A DNA stretch of 64,000 nt, from positions 79,023-143,022 of the forward strand of contig NZ_JAWUWR010000081.1 of NCBI RefSeq assembly GCF_034111725.1, written 5' to 3'. The stretch's first letter is position 1, and every line of letters begins with the position of its first letter. The notes under the pieces were generated by a model. That model was not told the DNA's origin, did no database searches, and saw nothing but the letters and a program-made list of their open reading frames with translations. Positions 52,628 to 61,188 of the stretch are shown piece after piece. The stretch comes from Thalassolituus sp034111725. Lineage in GTDB: Bacteria; Pseudomonadota; Gammaproteobacteria; Pseudomonadales; Oceanobacteraceae. Position numbers and translations under genes: made by a program.

Positions 52628-55144
52628 TTATACCGCTTCTGGCTCGCTAGCATCGGCTTTTTTCTTACGAGTTGTTGCGGCCTTCTTTGGTATATCTTGG
52701 TTCTCAGAAACAGGACCAAAATGTTCCAATGGGAAGTGATCAACATGAACCATGTCTAGAACGTCTTTTTCAAACGCCAACATGAACTCACCTTCATCAG
52801 CAGTCAGAATACCCATCTTAACACCGTCGGTAATACGGCCTTCAATGCTAAGGGTGGCTTCATCGTACTTATCAGCTTTGAGTGCCGTACCAATCTTCTT
52901 GTATATAACATCGGCTTGTTCTGCGCGATCTAACAAGCCATCGTAAACGGCCAGTGGATTGCGCAACGTTTCTGCATAACCATTACTGATCGTCTCACCG
53001 CGATAAATGCCAGCGATTAAGCGTTCGCGAGTGTCATTGTGAGAGGTCACCAAATCAACGATCTTAGCGACCAGTTTATCGCTTGGTGCTTTTGCTACAC
53101 GGCCAAGAGGCATGGTCAGTACGCGTAAAATCGCAGCAACGGGACGAGAAGGCAGATTTTTAATCAAACCATCTTGTGCTGTTTCAAACTCGCTGAATAG
53201 CTTCTGGCAAGAGTATTCCACCAAAGGTAAATCAGCTTTATGAGCACCTTGATCTTCCCAGTGCTTCAATACCATCGAGGCTAGATACCTCTTTGACAGC
53301 ATATCGGCCAAGCGCGCTGAAATGAGCTCGCGGAATTTCAACTCGCCACCAAGAGAGAAGGCACACATATCAACCATCACCGCGAAGGATGCCGCATAAC
53401 GGTTAATTTGCTTATAGTACTTCTTGGTTGGGCCTGTCACCGGCACGCTGGTAAAGGCAGCGTTGGTTAGGTTCAACACTGCAGAGCGAGAGAAGTTCGA
53501 GAAAATAAAGCCAAAGTGTCCGAATAAGGCTTTGTCGAACGCCTTCAAATCATTATTTTGTGCCGCATGCATTTCAGGCAAAACAAAAGGATGACAACGA
53601 ATCATGCCCTGACCAAAGGTGATCATAGATCGGGTTAAAATGTTGGCACCTTCAACCGTGATCGCGACAGGAACTGAGGAGTAGCCCGACTCAACGTAGT
53701 TTTTAGGGCCACGAATAATCGCCTTACCACCATGAATATCCATGCTGTCGTTAGCAATATCACGCGCAATCTCAGTCAAGTTGTACTTGAGAATGGCTGA
53801 TGGCACAGAAGGCTTGTGACCTTCATCAATTGCGATTGCCGTAACACGAGCACCGGCCGTAGCGGTGTAGGTATTACCAGCAATGCGTGCCAGCATTTCT
53901 TGTACGCCTTCCAATTTAGAAATCGGTACGTTGAACTGACGACGAATACGCGCATAAGCTCCGCTCGCTGCAATCGCGTATTTACCACCGCCAGCACCAG
54001 AGCTTGGCAGAGTAATACAACGGCCAACCGACAAGCATTCGACCAGCATACGCCAGCCTTGACCGGCATTCGCAGAACCGCCGATGATGAAATCTAACGG
54101 GATAAACACGTCTTTGCCGAAGATAGGCCCATTCATAAATGGAGAACCTACAGGCTTATGACGATTACCTATTTCCATACCCTCTAGGTGACGCGGCAGC
54201 AAAGCAACGGTAATACCGATATCTTTTTTATCGCCAATTAAACCCTCTGGGTCGAACATGCGGAAAGCTAACCCCACCACTGTCGCAACAGGTGCCAATG
54301 TGATGTAACGCTTTTCGAAGTTCATTTTCAGACCAAGAACTTCTTTACCTTCCCACATGCCTTTGCAGACAACACCGGTATCCGGCAATGATGTCGCATC
54401 AGAACCTGCGCGTGGGCCAGTTAAACCAAAACATGGAATTTCACGGCCATCAGCCAAACGCGGTAAATAATGATCTTTTTGCTCTTGCGTACCGTATTTC
54501 AGTAAAAGTTCGCCGGGCCCAAGAGAGTTAGGTACACCAACGCTAGAAAATGCTGCGCCTGAGATGGTTAGCGCCTGCAAAACGTGAGATTGAGTTTGAG
54601 CTGAGAAGCCAAGGCCGCCGTATGACTTAGGGATAATCATAGAAAAGAAGCGTTCCTTTTTTATGTAGTCCCAAATTTCTTTTGATAAGTCACCGTTTTG
54701 CGCGGTTTCCCATTCATTTAACATAGAGCAAAGCGTTGTTAGCTGATTATCTATAAAGTCTTGTTCTTCAGGCGGAATACTTGGATTTGGATGATCCAAT
54801 AATTTGTGCCAGTCAGGCTTGCCTGAAAATAACTCACCATCCCACCAAACAGTACCCGCTTCGAGTGCTGTTTTCTCTGTCTCAGACATTTTAGGTAGGA
54901 TCTTCTTATACAAAGCGAAGATAGGGCGGGTAATGGTATTGGCGCGGAAGGCTTCCAAGCTCAATACACTACAAGCGATAGCAACAAGCGCAGCAATCAC
55001 TGCGATCGTAGTGGCAGCACCACCTATAAATGCGACAACAGCAAAAATGGCGAGCGAAATTGCCGACATCTTCAGCGGAGCACGCTTATAAGTAAGGGCA
55101 ACGAGTACAGCGACGAGGAGTAAACTCCACACAGAACCAGTCAT
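52628..55144 (-). CDS. fadE: Acyl-CoA dehydrogenase, long FadE type
   Basis: 838 residues, the size of FadE enzymes that start beta-oxidation. Two N-terminal membrane helices (about 1-60) anchor it. The dehydrogenase core shows FFSMIIPKSYGGLGFSAQTQSHVL, GLTGPRAGSDATSLPDTG (flavin/substrate loop), GGKYAIAASGAYARIRRQF and NDSMDIHGGKAI. The C-terminal 250 residues are the FadE-specific domain (DUF1974). GAGGT precedes the ATG. No FadR/PsrA operator could be assigned with certainty. Confidence 0.94.
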   Translation of the reverse strand: MTGSVWSLLLVAVLVALTYKRAPLKMSAISLAIFAVVAFIGGAATTIAVIAALVAIACSVLSLEAFRANTITRPIFALYKKILPKMSETEKTALEAGTVWWDGELFSGKPDWHKLLDHPNPSIPPEEQDFIDNQLTTLCSMLNEWETAQNGDLSKEIWDYIKKERFFSMIIPKSYGGLGFSAQTQSHVLQALTISGAAFSSVGVPNSLGPGELLLKYGTQEQKDHYLPRLADGREIPCFGLTGPRAGSDATSLPDTGVVCKGMWEGKEVLGLKMNFEKRYITLAPVATVVGLAFRMFDPEGLIGDKKDIGITVALLPRHLEGMEIGNRHKPVGSPFMNGPIFGKDVFIPLDFIIGGSANAGQGWRMLVECLSVGRCITLPSSGAGGGKYAIAASGAYARIRRQFNVPISKLEGVQEMLARIAGNTYTATAGARVTAIAIDEGHKPSVPSAILKYNLTEIARDIANDSMDIHGGKAIIRGPKNYVESGYSSVPVAITVEGANILTRSMITFGQGMIRCHPFVLPEMHAAQNNDLKAFDKALFGHFGFIFSNFSRSAVLNLTNAAFTSVPVTGPTKKYYKQINRYAASFAVMVDMCAFSLGGELKFRELISARLADMLSKRYLASMVLKHWEDQGAHKADLPLVEYSCQKLFSEFETAQDGLIKNLPSRPVAAILRVLTMPLGRVAKAPSDKLVAKIVDLVTSHNDTRERLIAGIYRGETISNGYAETLRNPLAVYDGLLDRAEQADVIYKKIGTALKADKYDEATLSIEGRITDGVKMGILTADEGEFMLAFEKDVLDMVHVDHFPLEHFGPVSENQDIPKKAATTRKKKADASEPEAV

Positions 55145-55503
55145 ACGGTATACCTCAAGTTTACGGCTGAAAGAACAGCCAAGATTTTTGCTTTAATTTC
55201 ACCTTTCACCCTACAAGGCGGGAACTCACTTACAGGGGTTAGCCATTGATTCTAACCAGTAAATTCGCTGGTTCGCAAACATCATTTACTAATTGGTTGA
55301 CTGATTTGTTCAGGTAATTGGTGCCTTTAATTCACTAATCGTGCGGAGCATCCTTGGCGCTATTGCGTGCAGTTCAGTGATGTCTATTTTAGTGACTTAA
55401 TTGGTTGAAAATCAGACAGCTAAGAGCAAAGAAGCGAAGTGGTAAATCTGAACTAAACTGTCAGATATCACGTTATTGATTCAAAAAGGCAGGACATACC
55501 GTT
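55145..55503. promoter_or_regulatory. Divergent fadE / zorA-like promoter region
   Basis: 359 bases. A spaced palindrome AACCAG-TAAATTCG-CTGGTT (55254-55273) might bind a fatty-acid regulator for fadE, but matches no consensus I can name. No clear promoter pair for the ZorA-like gene is seen. Confidence 0.35.
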
Positions 55504-56742
55504 ATGGCCGAACAGTTTTCTGGATGGACCCTAGGCCTTATCGCCATCATCCTAGTGCTTGGCGTTTTTTTTCATGCTTTTCGCTACTCAGCGCGCACGG
55601 CAGAAATCGCACCTAACATCCTTACCAGCATCGGTATTTTCGGTACGTTCCTCGGCGTTGCCTTGGGCTTATGGGAGTTTGATACCGGTGATATTCAAGG
55701 CAGTGTCCCTAAGCTTATGGACGGCCTCAAAACAGCATTCTGGTCATCTATTGCCGGCTTATTTACTGCGCTAACGTTAAAAATCCGCGCAGCAGTTGCG
55801 CAAACTGGCCGCCGCGAAGCAAAACAAACTCGCGCTGCCAGCATCGACGACCTCGATAGCTCGTTGCGCATACTGGCTGAGCAAGTGCGTACTCAAGGCG
55901 ACGATACCTTTAGCCAACGCTTGCAAGTGAATCATCAACAAATGGTCGGTAAGCTAGATCAGGTGGTCGACACCTTAGAGAGCTATCAAGAACGCATGGC
56001 CGAGGCCAATGCCAAAGCGCTGGTCGGTGCGATTAAGATGGTGATGAATGAATTCAATACAAAAATTAATGAGCAATACGGTGAAAACTTCAAACAGCTC
56101 AACGAATCGGTTATCGCCATGCTGGAATGGCAGCAACAGTACAAAGCGCAGTTGAATGACCTGATCTCAGAGCAAGAACGAACCTCGATGTCAATGAAAG
56201 AGGCGAGCAAGGCCTTTGAGTATATGGTCGATAACGCCAACGCGTTTAATGGCATTTCTGAATCGCTGCAAGATCTACTAACGGGTCTTGAAACTCAGCG
56301 GCTCAATCTGCATTCTCAGCTTGGCAGCCTAGCCGACATGGTTAATCACGCGGCAGAAGGCTTGCCGAAGCTCGAAGAGCGTATTTCGATACTCACCAAA
56401 GGCATTGCCGATACCGTGCAATCGCAGCAACGTTGGGCCATCGAAGAACTAGGCAAAATGCAGCAGACGATCAGCCAGCAACTACAAGATCAACTTGCTG
56501 ATAGCGGCGCACTACTTAAAGACCAACAGCACGCTAGCCAACAGCATATGCAGCGTTTGGGCGAGCGCCTAGAGCGGCAGGTGACTCAGCTAGATACCAG
56601 CATGGAAGAAGAGTTGAACAAGGCCCTGAGAGCGTTCGGTTTACAGTTGACGGCATTATCAGAAAAGTTTGTTAGTGATTACTCACCACTAACCGACAAG
56701 CTACGTTCACTGGTTCACATGGTGCAAAGTGTCGATGAATGA
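55504..56742 (+). CDS. zorA: ZorA-like MotA/TolQ/ExbB-family proton-channel subunit
   Basis: 412 residues. Three membrane helices are evident (about 7-26, 37-56, 74-92); the second and third have the MotA/TolQ pattern PNILTSIGIFGTFLGVALGLW and GLKTAFWSSIAGLFTALTL. The remaining 315 residues are helical and coiled-coil-like, as in ZorA, whose cytoplasmic tail transmits the phage-invasion signal in Zorya. That tail is shorter than in E. coli ZorA (about 730 residues in total). The next gene is a ZorB-like OmpA/MotB protein, overlapping by 8 bases. A non-defence TolQ/ExbB-like role remains possible. Confidence 0.8.
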   Translation: MAEQFSGWTLGLIAIILVLGVFFHAFRYSARTAEIAPNILTSIGIFGTFLGVALGLWEFDTGDIQGSVPKLMDGLKTAFWSSIAGLFTALTLKIRAAVAQTGRREAKQTRAASIDDLDSSLRILAEQVRTQGDDTFSQRLQVNHQQMVGKLDQVVDTLESYQERMAEANAKALVGAIKMVMNEFNTKINEQYGENFKQLNESVIAMLEWQQQYKAQLNDLISEQERTSMSMKEASKAFEYMVDNANAFNGISESLQDLLTGLETQRLNLHSQLGSLADMVNHAAEGLPKLEERISILTKGIADTVQSQQRWAIEELGKMQQTISQQLQDQLADSGALLKDQQHASQQHMQRLGERLERQVTQLDTSMEEELNKALRAFGLQLTALSEKFVSDYSPLTDKLRSLVHMVQSVDE

Positions 56743-57445
56743 ACAAGAATTTGAATCAATAAAAGAAGATGAAGGCCACTGGGTAGCCGTCTCCGATTTA
56801 ATGGCTGGGTTAATGATGGTCTTCATGTTGGTCTCGGTGGTTTTTATGATTAACGTTGAAACCGAGCGCGATAAAATCCGTGATGTTGCGATTTTATACG
56901 ATCAACTTCGCACCCAATTGTATCGAGATTTAAACAACGAATTTGCCACTGACATGCCTCGCTGGGGAGCGGAATTAGACGAAGATCTATCTTTTCGCTT
57001 TAATAATACTGACGTGCTATTTGACCGTGGTGAAGCCGATATCAAGCCTGAATTTCAAGCGATTCTTAACGATTTCTTTCCACGTTACGTGCGCATTATT
57101 ACTCAAGAGCCATACCGCGACGATATTCTCGAAGTGCGCATAGAAGGGCATACCTCGACGAGTTGGTATGGCGCCAAAGACGAAGATGAAGCCTATATCC
57201 GCAATATGGATTTGTCGCAAAAACGTACCCGCTCAACTCTTGAATACGTGTTGGAATTACCCGCAGTTAAAGACAGCAAGAATTGGCTTAAAAACTACCT
57301 AACCGCTAACGGCTTGTCCTCGGCGAAAGTAATACGCGATGCCGCGGGTGTTGAAGATGGTGAGCGTTCTCGGCGAGTTGAATTTCGCGTGCGAACGGAC
57401 GCCGAAGGCCGCATCGCCACGATTTTGGATCGTGTACAGCCATGA
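56735..57445 (+). CDS. zorB: ZorB-like MotB/OmpA-family stator protein
   Basis: 236 residues from ATG at 56735 (GTG at 56729 is the alternative). One transmembrane helix near the N-terminus contains VSDLMAGLMMVFMLVSVVFM; D21 is in the position of the proton-carrying aspartate of MotB/ZorB. The C-terminal OmpA-like domain (about 80-230) has LEVRIEGHTS, NMDLSQKRTRSTLEYVL and GERSRRVEFRV, which bind peptidoglycan in the family. Start and stop overlaps on both sides show a three-gene operon. It would form a proton-driven motor with the ZorA-like protein. Confidence 0.83.
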   Translation: MNEQEFESIKEDEGHWVAVSDLMAGLMMVFMLVSVVFMINVETERDKIRDVAILYDQLRTQLYRDLNNEFATDMPRWGAELDEDLSFRFNNTDVLFDRGEADIKPEFQAILNDFFPRYVRIITQEPYRDDILEVRIEGHTSTSWYGAKDEDEAYIRNMDLSQKRTRSTLEYVLELPAVKDSKNWLKNYLTANGLSSAKVIRDAAGVEDGERSRRVEFRVRTDAEGRIATILDRVQP

Positions 57446-57903
57446 AGCTTTTCAACTTCAGTGAAGACAACAAATTTAATCACTTAAAGAAAATGATGGG
57501 TGCAGCTGAGTCGGGTGATTTTACCGACTTTGATCCCGAACATCAGTTGACTTATGGTGAGCGCGAAATACTGAAAAATGAAGGTATGAAAGTATCCGGA
57601 CAAAAATTACGCATACTGCGAGATAAAACCTTAGCTCTAAAGAATTCTCGCGTTTGGGTTAAGCATGATAATGATATTCATATTGCCGGATGTCCAATTG
57701 TTCAAAACTTAAGGCACCAACCGCATTCGCTAGAATTAAGTACAGCACAGCCCACCAAACAGCAGCATATATGCATTGAATGTCTCACCGAGTTGCAATA
57801 TTTAGGTATCGACTCACGTCGTAGTCGTCGCTTAGCAGATCAGGTCGATGAGTTATTTTCAATGGCCCAGTTTCAACAAGACTACCCAGTACATCCTATT
57901 TAA
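57442..57903 (+). CDS. Third gene of the ZorAB-like operon, unknown function
   Basis: 153 residues, starting in the ATGA overlap with zorB-like. It matches none of the known Zorya effectors by eye: too short for ZorC or ZorD and with no HNH motif as in ZorE. It has a charged N-terminal half (FNHLKKMMGAAESGDFTDFDPEHQLTYGEREIL) and a Cys/His-rich C-terminal half: HIAGC, then H residues, then HICIEC, which could bind zinc. A role as a compact effector or sensor of the motor is inference from tight operon linkage. Confidence 0.7.
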   Translation: MKLFNFSEDNKFNHLKKMMGAAESGDFTDFDPEHQLTYGEREILKNEGMKVSGQKLRILRDKTLALKNSRVWVKHDNDIHIAGCPIVQNLRHQPHSLELSTAQPTKQQHICIECLTELQYLGIDSRRSRRLADQVDELFSMAQFQQDYPVHPI

Positions 57904-57922
57904 TGCAGCGTTTTATTAATGA

Positions 57923-58326
57923 TTAAAGTGCCGTATGTTTCTTCAATGTTTTCTCTAACACTGTATCCAGAGGAATACCCGAAGAATTAAGCACGCCTGC
58001 TAACTCCTGATACCAACCGATCAGCATTAATAGCTCGAACGACAGAGCCAAGCTACGCGTAAAATAGCCAATTTGGTATCACGACGATCAAGTTCACCAA
58101 ACGGCATGAGTTTTGAGGCAAAACCCAACATGCCCCTCAATAAGCGCATGTTGTGCATCATCAACAACCAAAGGTTGGCTGCTTTTAATTTTCCAAAGCG
58201 TTCGATTGCCTACAGAAAAGCGCGCTGTAGCAGACTGGCATTACCAGCGCTGACAGGCACAATACGCAAGGTATTTGGCGTTTTCCAACCATTAGAGGGC
58301 GTCAATAGTTTCTCTTCTTTGCGCAT
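57923..58326 (-). pseudogene. Broken carboxymuconolactone-decarboxylase-family gene
   Basis: On the minus strand the start is ATG at 58326. Codon 39 is an in-frame TAG (58210-58212). The frame then continues as AIERFGKLKAANLWLLMMHNMRLLRGML...LDRRDTKLAILRVAWLCRSSY, typical of CMD/AhpD-like proteins, and breaks just where YEW normally follows. After a frame change the C-terminal family segment ELLMLIGWYQELAGVLNSSG resumes, with roughly 60-70 family residues missing between. It lies directly downstream of the alpha/beta hydrolase on the same strand. One nonsense codon plus an internal deletion make it non-functional. Confidence 0.75.
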
Positions 58327-58337
58327 TCTAATTATCC

Positions 58338-59222
58338 TTAAATCGGAAAATGTTGCTTTAGCCAGGCCAATTGTACTGTTACGGTTTTTTCAAACCATTC
58401 ACCCACATAAATATCAAAGTGACCCGTATCAAATTTCACTAGCTGTCCTTGCGGTAATTTGCCAGCATATTTTATTGTCTGTTTTACGGGAGCTACAGTG
58501 TCTTTTAAACAAGCAATGATCAGTGCAGGGCAGGTCACATTGGCGGCAATTTTTCCCGGGAAATAACGAATAATATCGTAAGCAAAACGTGCGGCAACGT
58601 ATTCTGGGATCTTATGGTTTCGTGGCTTGATTGCCTCATAACCACTTAACGCATCATGTGCGCACATCAGGGCCGCTGAACCGGGTTTACCTGCTAGGTC
58701 GACCATGATCGGAGTCTTTTTAAATGGGCTAGTAATAAGATCAAAAAAGCCGAGCGTTGATACCTTGATTGAGCTAATTGGATTTAAAGCTAAGGTTGAG
58801 GCTAGACCATTCGTAAACGGGCATTGCGACATAGAACCGGCAATGCCCGGCACATTAGCAGCAGTGGCTAGCACATGGCCGCCACTGAATGAGCTACCCC
58901 AAACAATCACCTTGGTGGTATCAATTCGTTTTTCTTGCTGTGCAAAGCGCACGGCATTTGCCCAGTCTTCTAATTGCTTTTTAACGCTTAGCAATTGACG
59001 TGGCTCACCTGTGCTATCACCAAAAAAACGATAATCAAATACCAAACAGGCGTAGCCTTGTTCGCAATATTTTTCCGCAAAGACATCTAGGCGCATGGTA
59101 CGCACAGCGCCTAAACCATGTGCCATCACAATGACGGGGGCCGGCTTAGTTGAGTCGGGTAGATACAGCCAAGCTGCTAGTTGCTCACTTTCGGACGGGA
59201 TGGTGATGTCTAAACGCTTCAT
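58338..59222 (-). CDS. Alpha/beta hydrolase (dienelactone-hydrolase-like / YcjY-like)
   Basis: 294 residues. APVIVMAHGLGAVRTMRLDVFAEKY provides the oxyanion loop. The nucleophile elbow is VWGSSFSGGHVLA with Ser in GSSFSG. The acid is in IACLKDTVAP and the histidine in FDTGHFDIYVGEWFE. The family includes serine hydrolases of diverse small substrates. Gene order (TetR divergent; MBL remnant upstream; CMD pseudogene downstream) suggests it is the surviving enzyme of a decayed catabolic operon. Confidence 0.85.
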   Translation of the reverse strand: MKRLDITIPSESEQLAAWLYLPDSTKPAPVIVMAHGLGAVRTMRLDVFAEKYCEQGYACLVFDYRFFGDSTGEPRQLLSVKKQLEDWANAVRFAQQEKRIDTTKVIVWGSSFSGGHVLATAANVPGIAGSMSQCPFTNGLASTLALNPISSIKVSTLGFFDLITSPFKKTPIMVDLAGKPGSAALMCAHDALSGYEAIKPRNHKIPEYVAARFAYDIIRYFPGKIAANVTCPALIIACLKDTVAPVKQTIKYAGKLPQGQLVKFDTGHFDIYVGEWFEKTVTVQLAWLKQHFPI

Positions 59223-59380
59223 AAAAACTCCAATTAAAAGTGGCGCATCACCTGAAGTAACGCCTTATTTAAATCAAAAGCAAGAACCGCCTGATGGCGT
59301 AATAAATTTATAGCTCCTAGTGCGCTGGGAAGCCGAAGGTTGATCGATTATTCACTCACGATATAGGTTCCAAGTATTGG
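59223..59380. other. Scar region between hydrolase and MBL remnant
   Basis: No ORF recognised. By position it should once have contained the rest of the MBL-fold gene; no C-terminal MBL segment could be read in any minus-strand frame. Confidence 0.35.
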
Positions 59381-59515
59381 TTATAATGCATTCGGCACCA
59401 TCCAAGCATACGTATCGGGCGCAATGGTATACAGCCCCTTACGAAAAAGCGGGGCCTCACCAAAGCGCGTTAGCGTATTGGAAGGGCCAGACATCCAAAC
59501 TGGATGGTCGTTCAT
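59381..59515 (-). pseudogene. 5' remnant of an MBL-fold metallohydrolase gene
   Basis: The minus-strand frame reads MNDHPVWMSGPSNTLTRFGEAPLFRKGLYTIAPDTYAWMVPNAL then stops. RFGEAPL(Y/F)R(E/K)GLY.(L/I)APD.YAW..PN is the opening segment of a family of metallo-beta-lactamase-fold hydrolases normally 280-300 residues long, in which it precedes the first beta strand and HxHxDH site. Only about 40 codons remain, so catalytic residues are absent. It starts just beside the TetR-type operators. Confidence 0.55.
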
Positions 59516-59533
59516 AGCCATTCTCGATTGGCT

Positions 59534-59579
59534 GGAACATGTGTTCCAAGGCATACTAGCAACTCGGAACATTTGTTCC
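59534..59579. promoter_or_regulatory. Twin palindromic operators for the TetR-family regulator
   Basis: GGAACATGTGTTCC (59534-59547) and GGAACATTTGTTCC (59566-59579) share arms GGAACA/TGTTCC and are 32 bp apart centre to centre, about three helical turns. They lie between the tetR-like start (59611) and the divergent MBL remnant start (59515), the expected place for a repressor controlling both. Binding by the adjacent regulator is inferred. Confidence 0.8.
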
Positions 59580-59610
59580 AAGTATTTTCATGAAATAGCT
59601 AAGGTCGATA

Positions 59611-60282
59611 ATGACACAACCTACTCGGCGACAAATCCCCCACCCTAGCCAACGGCAAATAGCTAATAGAGAAGCTCTACTCAACGCAGCCGAAGCTCTG
59701 TTTGCTTCATACGGCTATCATGCCGTGCCAGTGCGCGATATTACGGGTTTAGCTAAGGTTAGAGTGGCCGAAGTGAACGACTTGTTTGGTGGTAAAGAAG
59801 CCTTGTTTTATGAGGTTATCAAGCGTCGAGCTCCCATTATCAATATCATGCGCCAAGATAATCTGAACGCCATTCGGCCAAATGCCAGCACGGACGAACG
59901 GTTATCGGCGTGGATTCAGGCTTTTCTCGATCCATTGCATGAGAAAAGCCAGGAAGGGGATGGATGGCGAAATTACTTGCGCTTAGTGGCGCAATTGATC
60001 AGCTCGCGGTCGCCGATTTTGGTCAGTATTGCTGAATTTTATAATCCAATAGCGATTCAATTTGTTGGCGAACTGCTTAAGCTCTATCCAACCTTGCCGC
60101 AGGCAACGGCATTGCGTGTGCATCAATTTATGGTTGCGACTTGTTTCAGCGTGTTTGCTGACAATTATCGAGTAAATACCCTAAGCCAAGGGCAGGTTAC
60201 GAGTTCGGATTTCAGCCTACCCTATAATCAAGCGCTTAAATTTATTAATGCTGGAGCTAGGGCGATTATTGCGGAGGTGTGA
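59611..60282 (+). CDS. TetR-family transcriptional regulator
   Basis: 223 residues. The N-terminal HTH domain: NREALLNAAEALFASYGYHAVPVRDITGLAKVRVAEVNDLFGGKEALFYEVIKRR, slightly altered from the usual 'YYHFxSKE' turn. The C-terminal helical domain (about 90-215) resembles the TetR_C_36/CerR-like group with INIM...WIQAFLDPL...WRNYLRLVAQLISS. It is divergent from the decayed hydrolase operon and likely autoregulates through the twin palindromes. Ligand unknown. Confidence 0.88.
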   Translation: MTQPTRRQIPHPSQRQIANREALLNAAEALFASYGYHAVPVRDITGLAKVRVAEVNDLFGGKEALFYEVIKRRAPIINIMRQDNLNAIRPNASTDERLSAWIQAFLDPLHEKSQEGDGWRNYLRLVAQLISSRSPILVSIAEFYNPIAIQFVGELLKLYPTLPQATALRVHQFMVATCFSVFADNYRVNTLSQGQVTSSDFSLPYNQALKFINAGARAIIAEV

Positions 60283-60312
60283 TTTAGAAAGGCTGGCAAT
60301 TAAATCTAACAA

Positions 60313-60388
60313 TGGCCTCCCCACAGGGACTCGAACCCCGATCGTCCGCTTAGGAGGCGGATGCTCTATCCTGTTGAGCTATAAGGAG
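60313..60388 (-). tRNA. tRNA-Arg (anticodon CCT)
   Basis: A 76-nt cloverleaf reads on the minus strand from CTCCTTA (acceptor, including two G-U pairs) through D arm GCTC...GAGC, anticodon stem TCCGC / GCGGA with loop CTCCTAA (anticodon CCT, reading AGG), T arm CGGGG-TTCGAGT-CCCTG, and acceptor TGGGGAG with G73 and encoded CCA. It sits between the TetR gene and the PilZ gene. Confidence 0.95.
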
Positions 60389-60429
60389 ACTGCGGCGCAT
60401 TCTACCGAACTGAAGAGGGACTGTCAGCT

Positions 60430-61164
60430 TTACAGTTCCTCTGTCGGTTGCTGCAGTTTGATTTGGCGCTCTTCCCACTGAAATTCGGTTATTAAACGAT
60501 CAAGGTAGCGTTGTGCTGCGGGGGAGAGCATGGTGAATGCAAAGCCACACTGGGTGTTGGCTTCTTCGTTAACATCGATGTGACGGGCTTCTAGGCTGCA
60601 ATCCATGGTGTTTTCGCGGTTGAAACGTGCCCTTGCAACTGGAAACTGCTTTTGTTCTTCCAAGCGAGTTTTGCAGTCGCCTTCAAATTGCACCTTAAAA
60701 CCACTGGACGATAAATCTAATAGGCGTCCAATGAGATCGCCTTGTTCATCATTCATTTTTACTTTAATCAAAATTTGATGAGCAGGTGGCACTATTACGC
60801 GGTAAGCAGTACGGCGCTGCAAATACAGCACCTCTAATGGAAACTCTGCGCGGTATTGTTCGTTTTCAGGCTTGTATTTTAATCGCCCCGACATTCTAAA
60901 TTCGATGCGAACACCTTGGGTATCGCACTCAATGACAAAGCGTTTACCTTCACGAATCAGATCATTGCCATGCTCGGGAATAATCTTATCCATGAAAAAG
61001 CTGCGAGTTTTAAAAATGGTATCCGTGATCGCCGAATGAAAAACTTCGCTACTATCATCGATTTTTACAGATACAGGTGCCTCCAGCAGCACGATTTTAC
61101 GCAATGCACCGTATACGTCTTCAGCTTCTGTTAATACGTATTCTTGGTTTGTTTCCTCAGGCAT
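60430..61164 (-). CDS. ycgR: PilZ-domain flagellar brake protein (YcgR/FlgZ type)
   Basis: 244 residues from the ATG at 61164, with GGAAC upstream; an ATG six codons earlier has no RBS. An N-terminal YcgR-type domain (about 10-115) precedes the PilZ domain with c-di-GMP motifs RRTAYRV (RxxxR) and DLSSSGF (D/NxSxxG), both complete. On binding c-di-GMP it acts on the flagellar stator/motor to slow swimming. The gene lies just downstream of flgN, as FlgZ does in Pseudomonas. Confidence 0.9.
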   Translation of the reverse strand: MPEETNQEYVLTEAEDVYGALRKIVLLEAPVSVKIDDSSEVFHSAITDTIFKTRSFFMDKIIPEHGNDLIREGKRFVIECDTQGVRIEFRMSGRLKYKPENEQYRAEFPLEVLYLQRRTAYRVIVPPAHQILIKVKMNDEQGDLIGRLLDLSSSGFKVQFEGDCKTRLEEQKQFPVARARFNRENTMDCSLEARHIDVNEEANTQCGFAFTMLSPAAQRYLDRLITEFQWEERQIKLQQPTEEL

Positions 61165-61188
61165 GCGTTCCGTTCCCAGCATGGTCGA

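Noticed and set aside
58073..58519. 148-codon plus-strand ORF
   Set aside because: It is antisense to the CMD-like pseudogene and the end of the alpha/beta hydrolase; the minus-strand reading explains the region.
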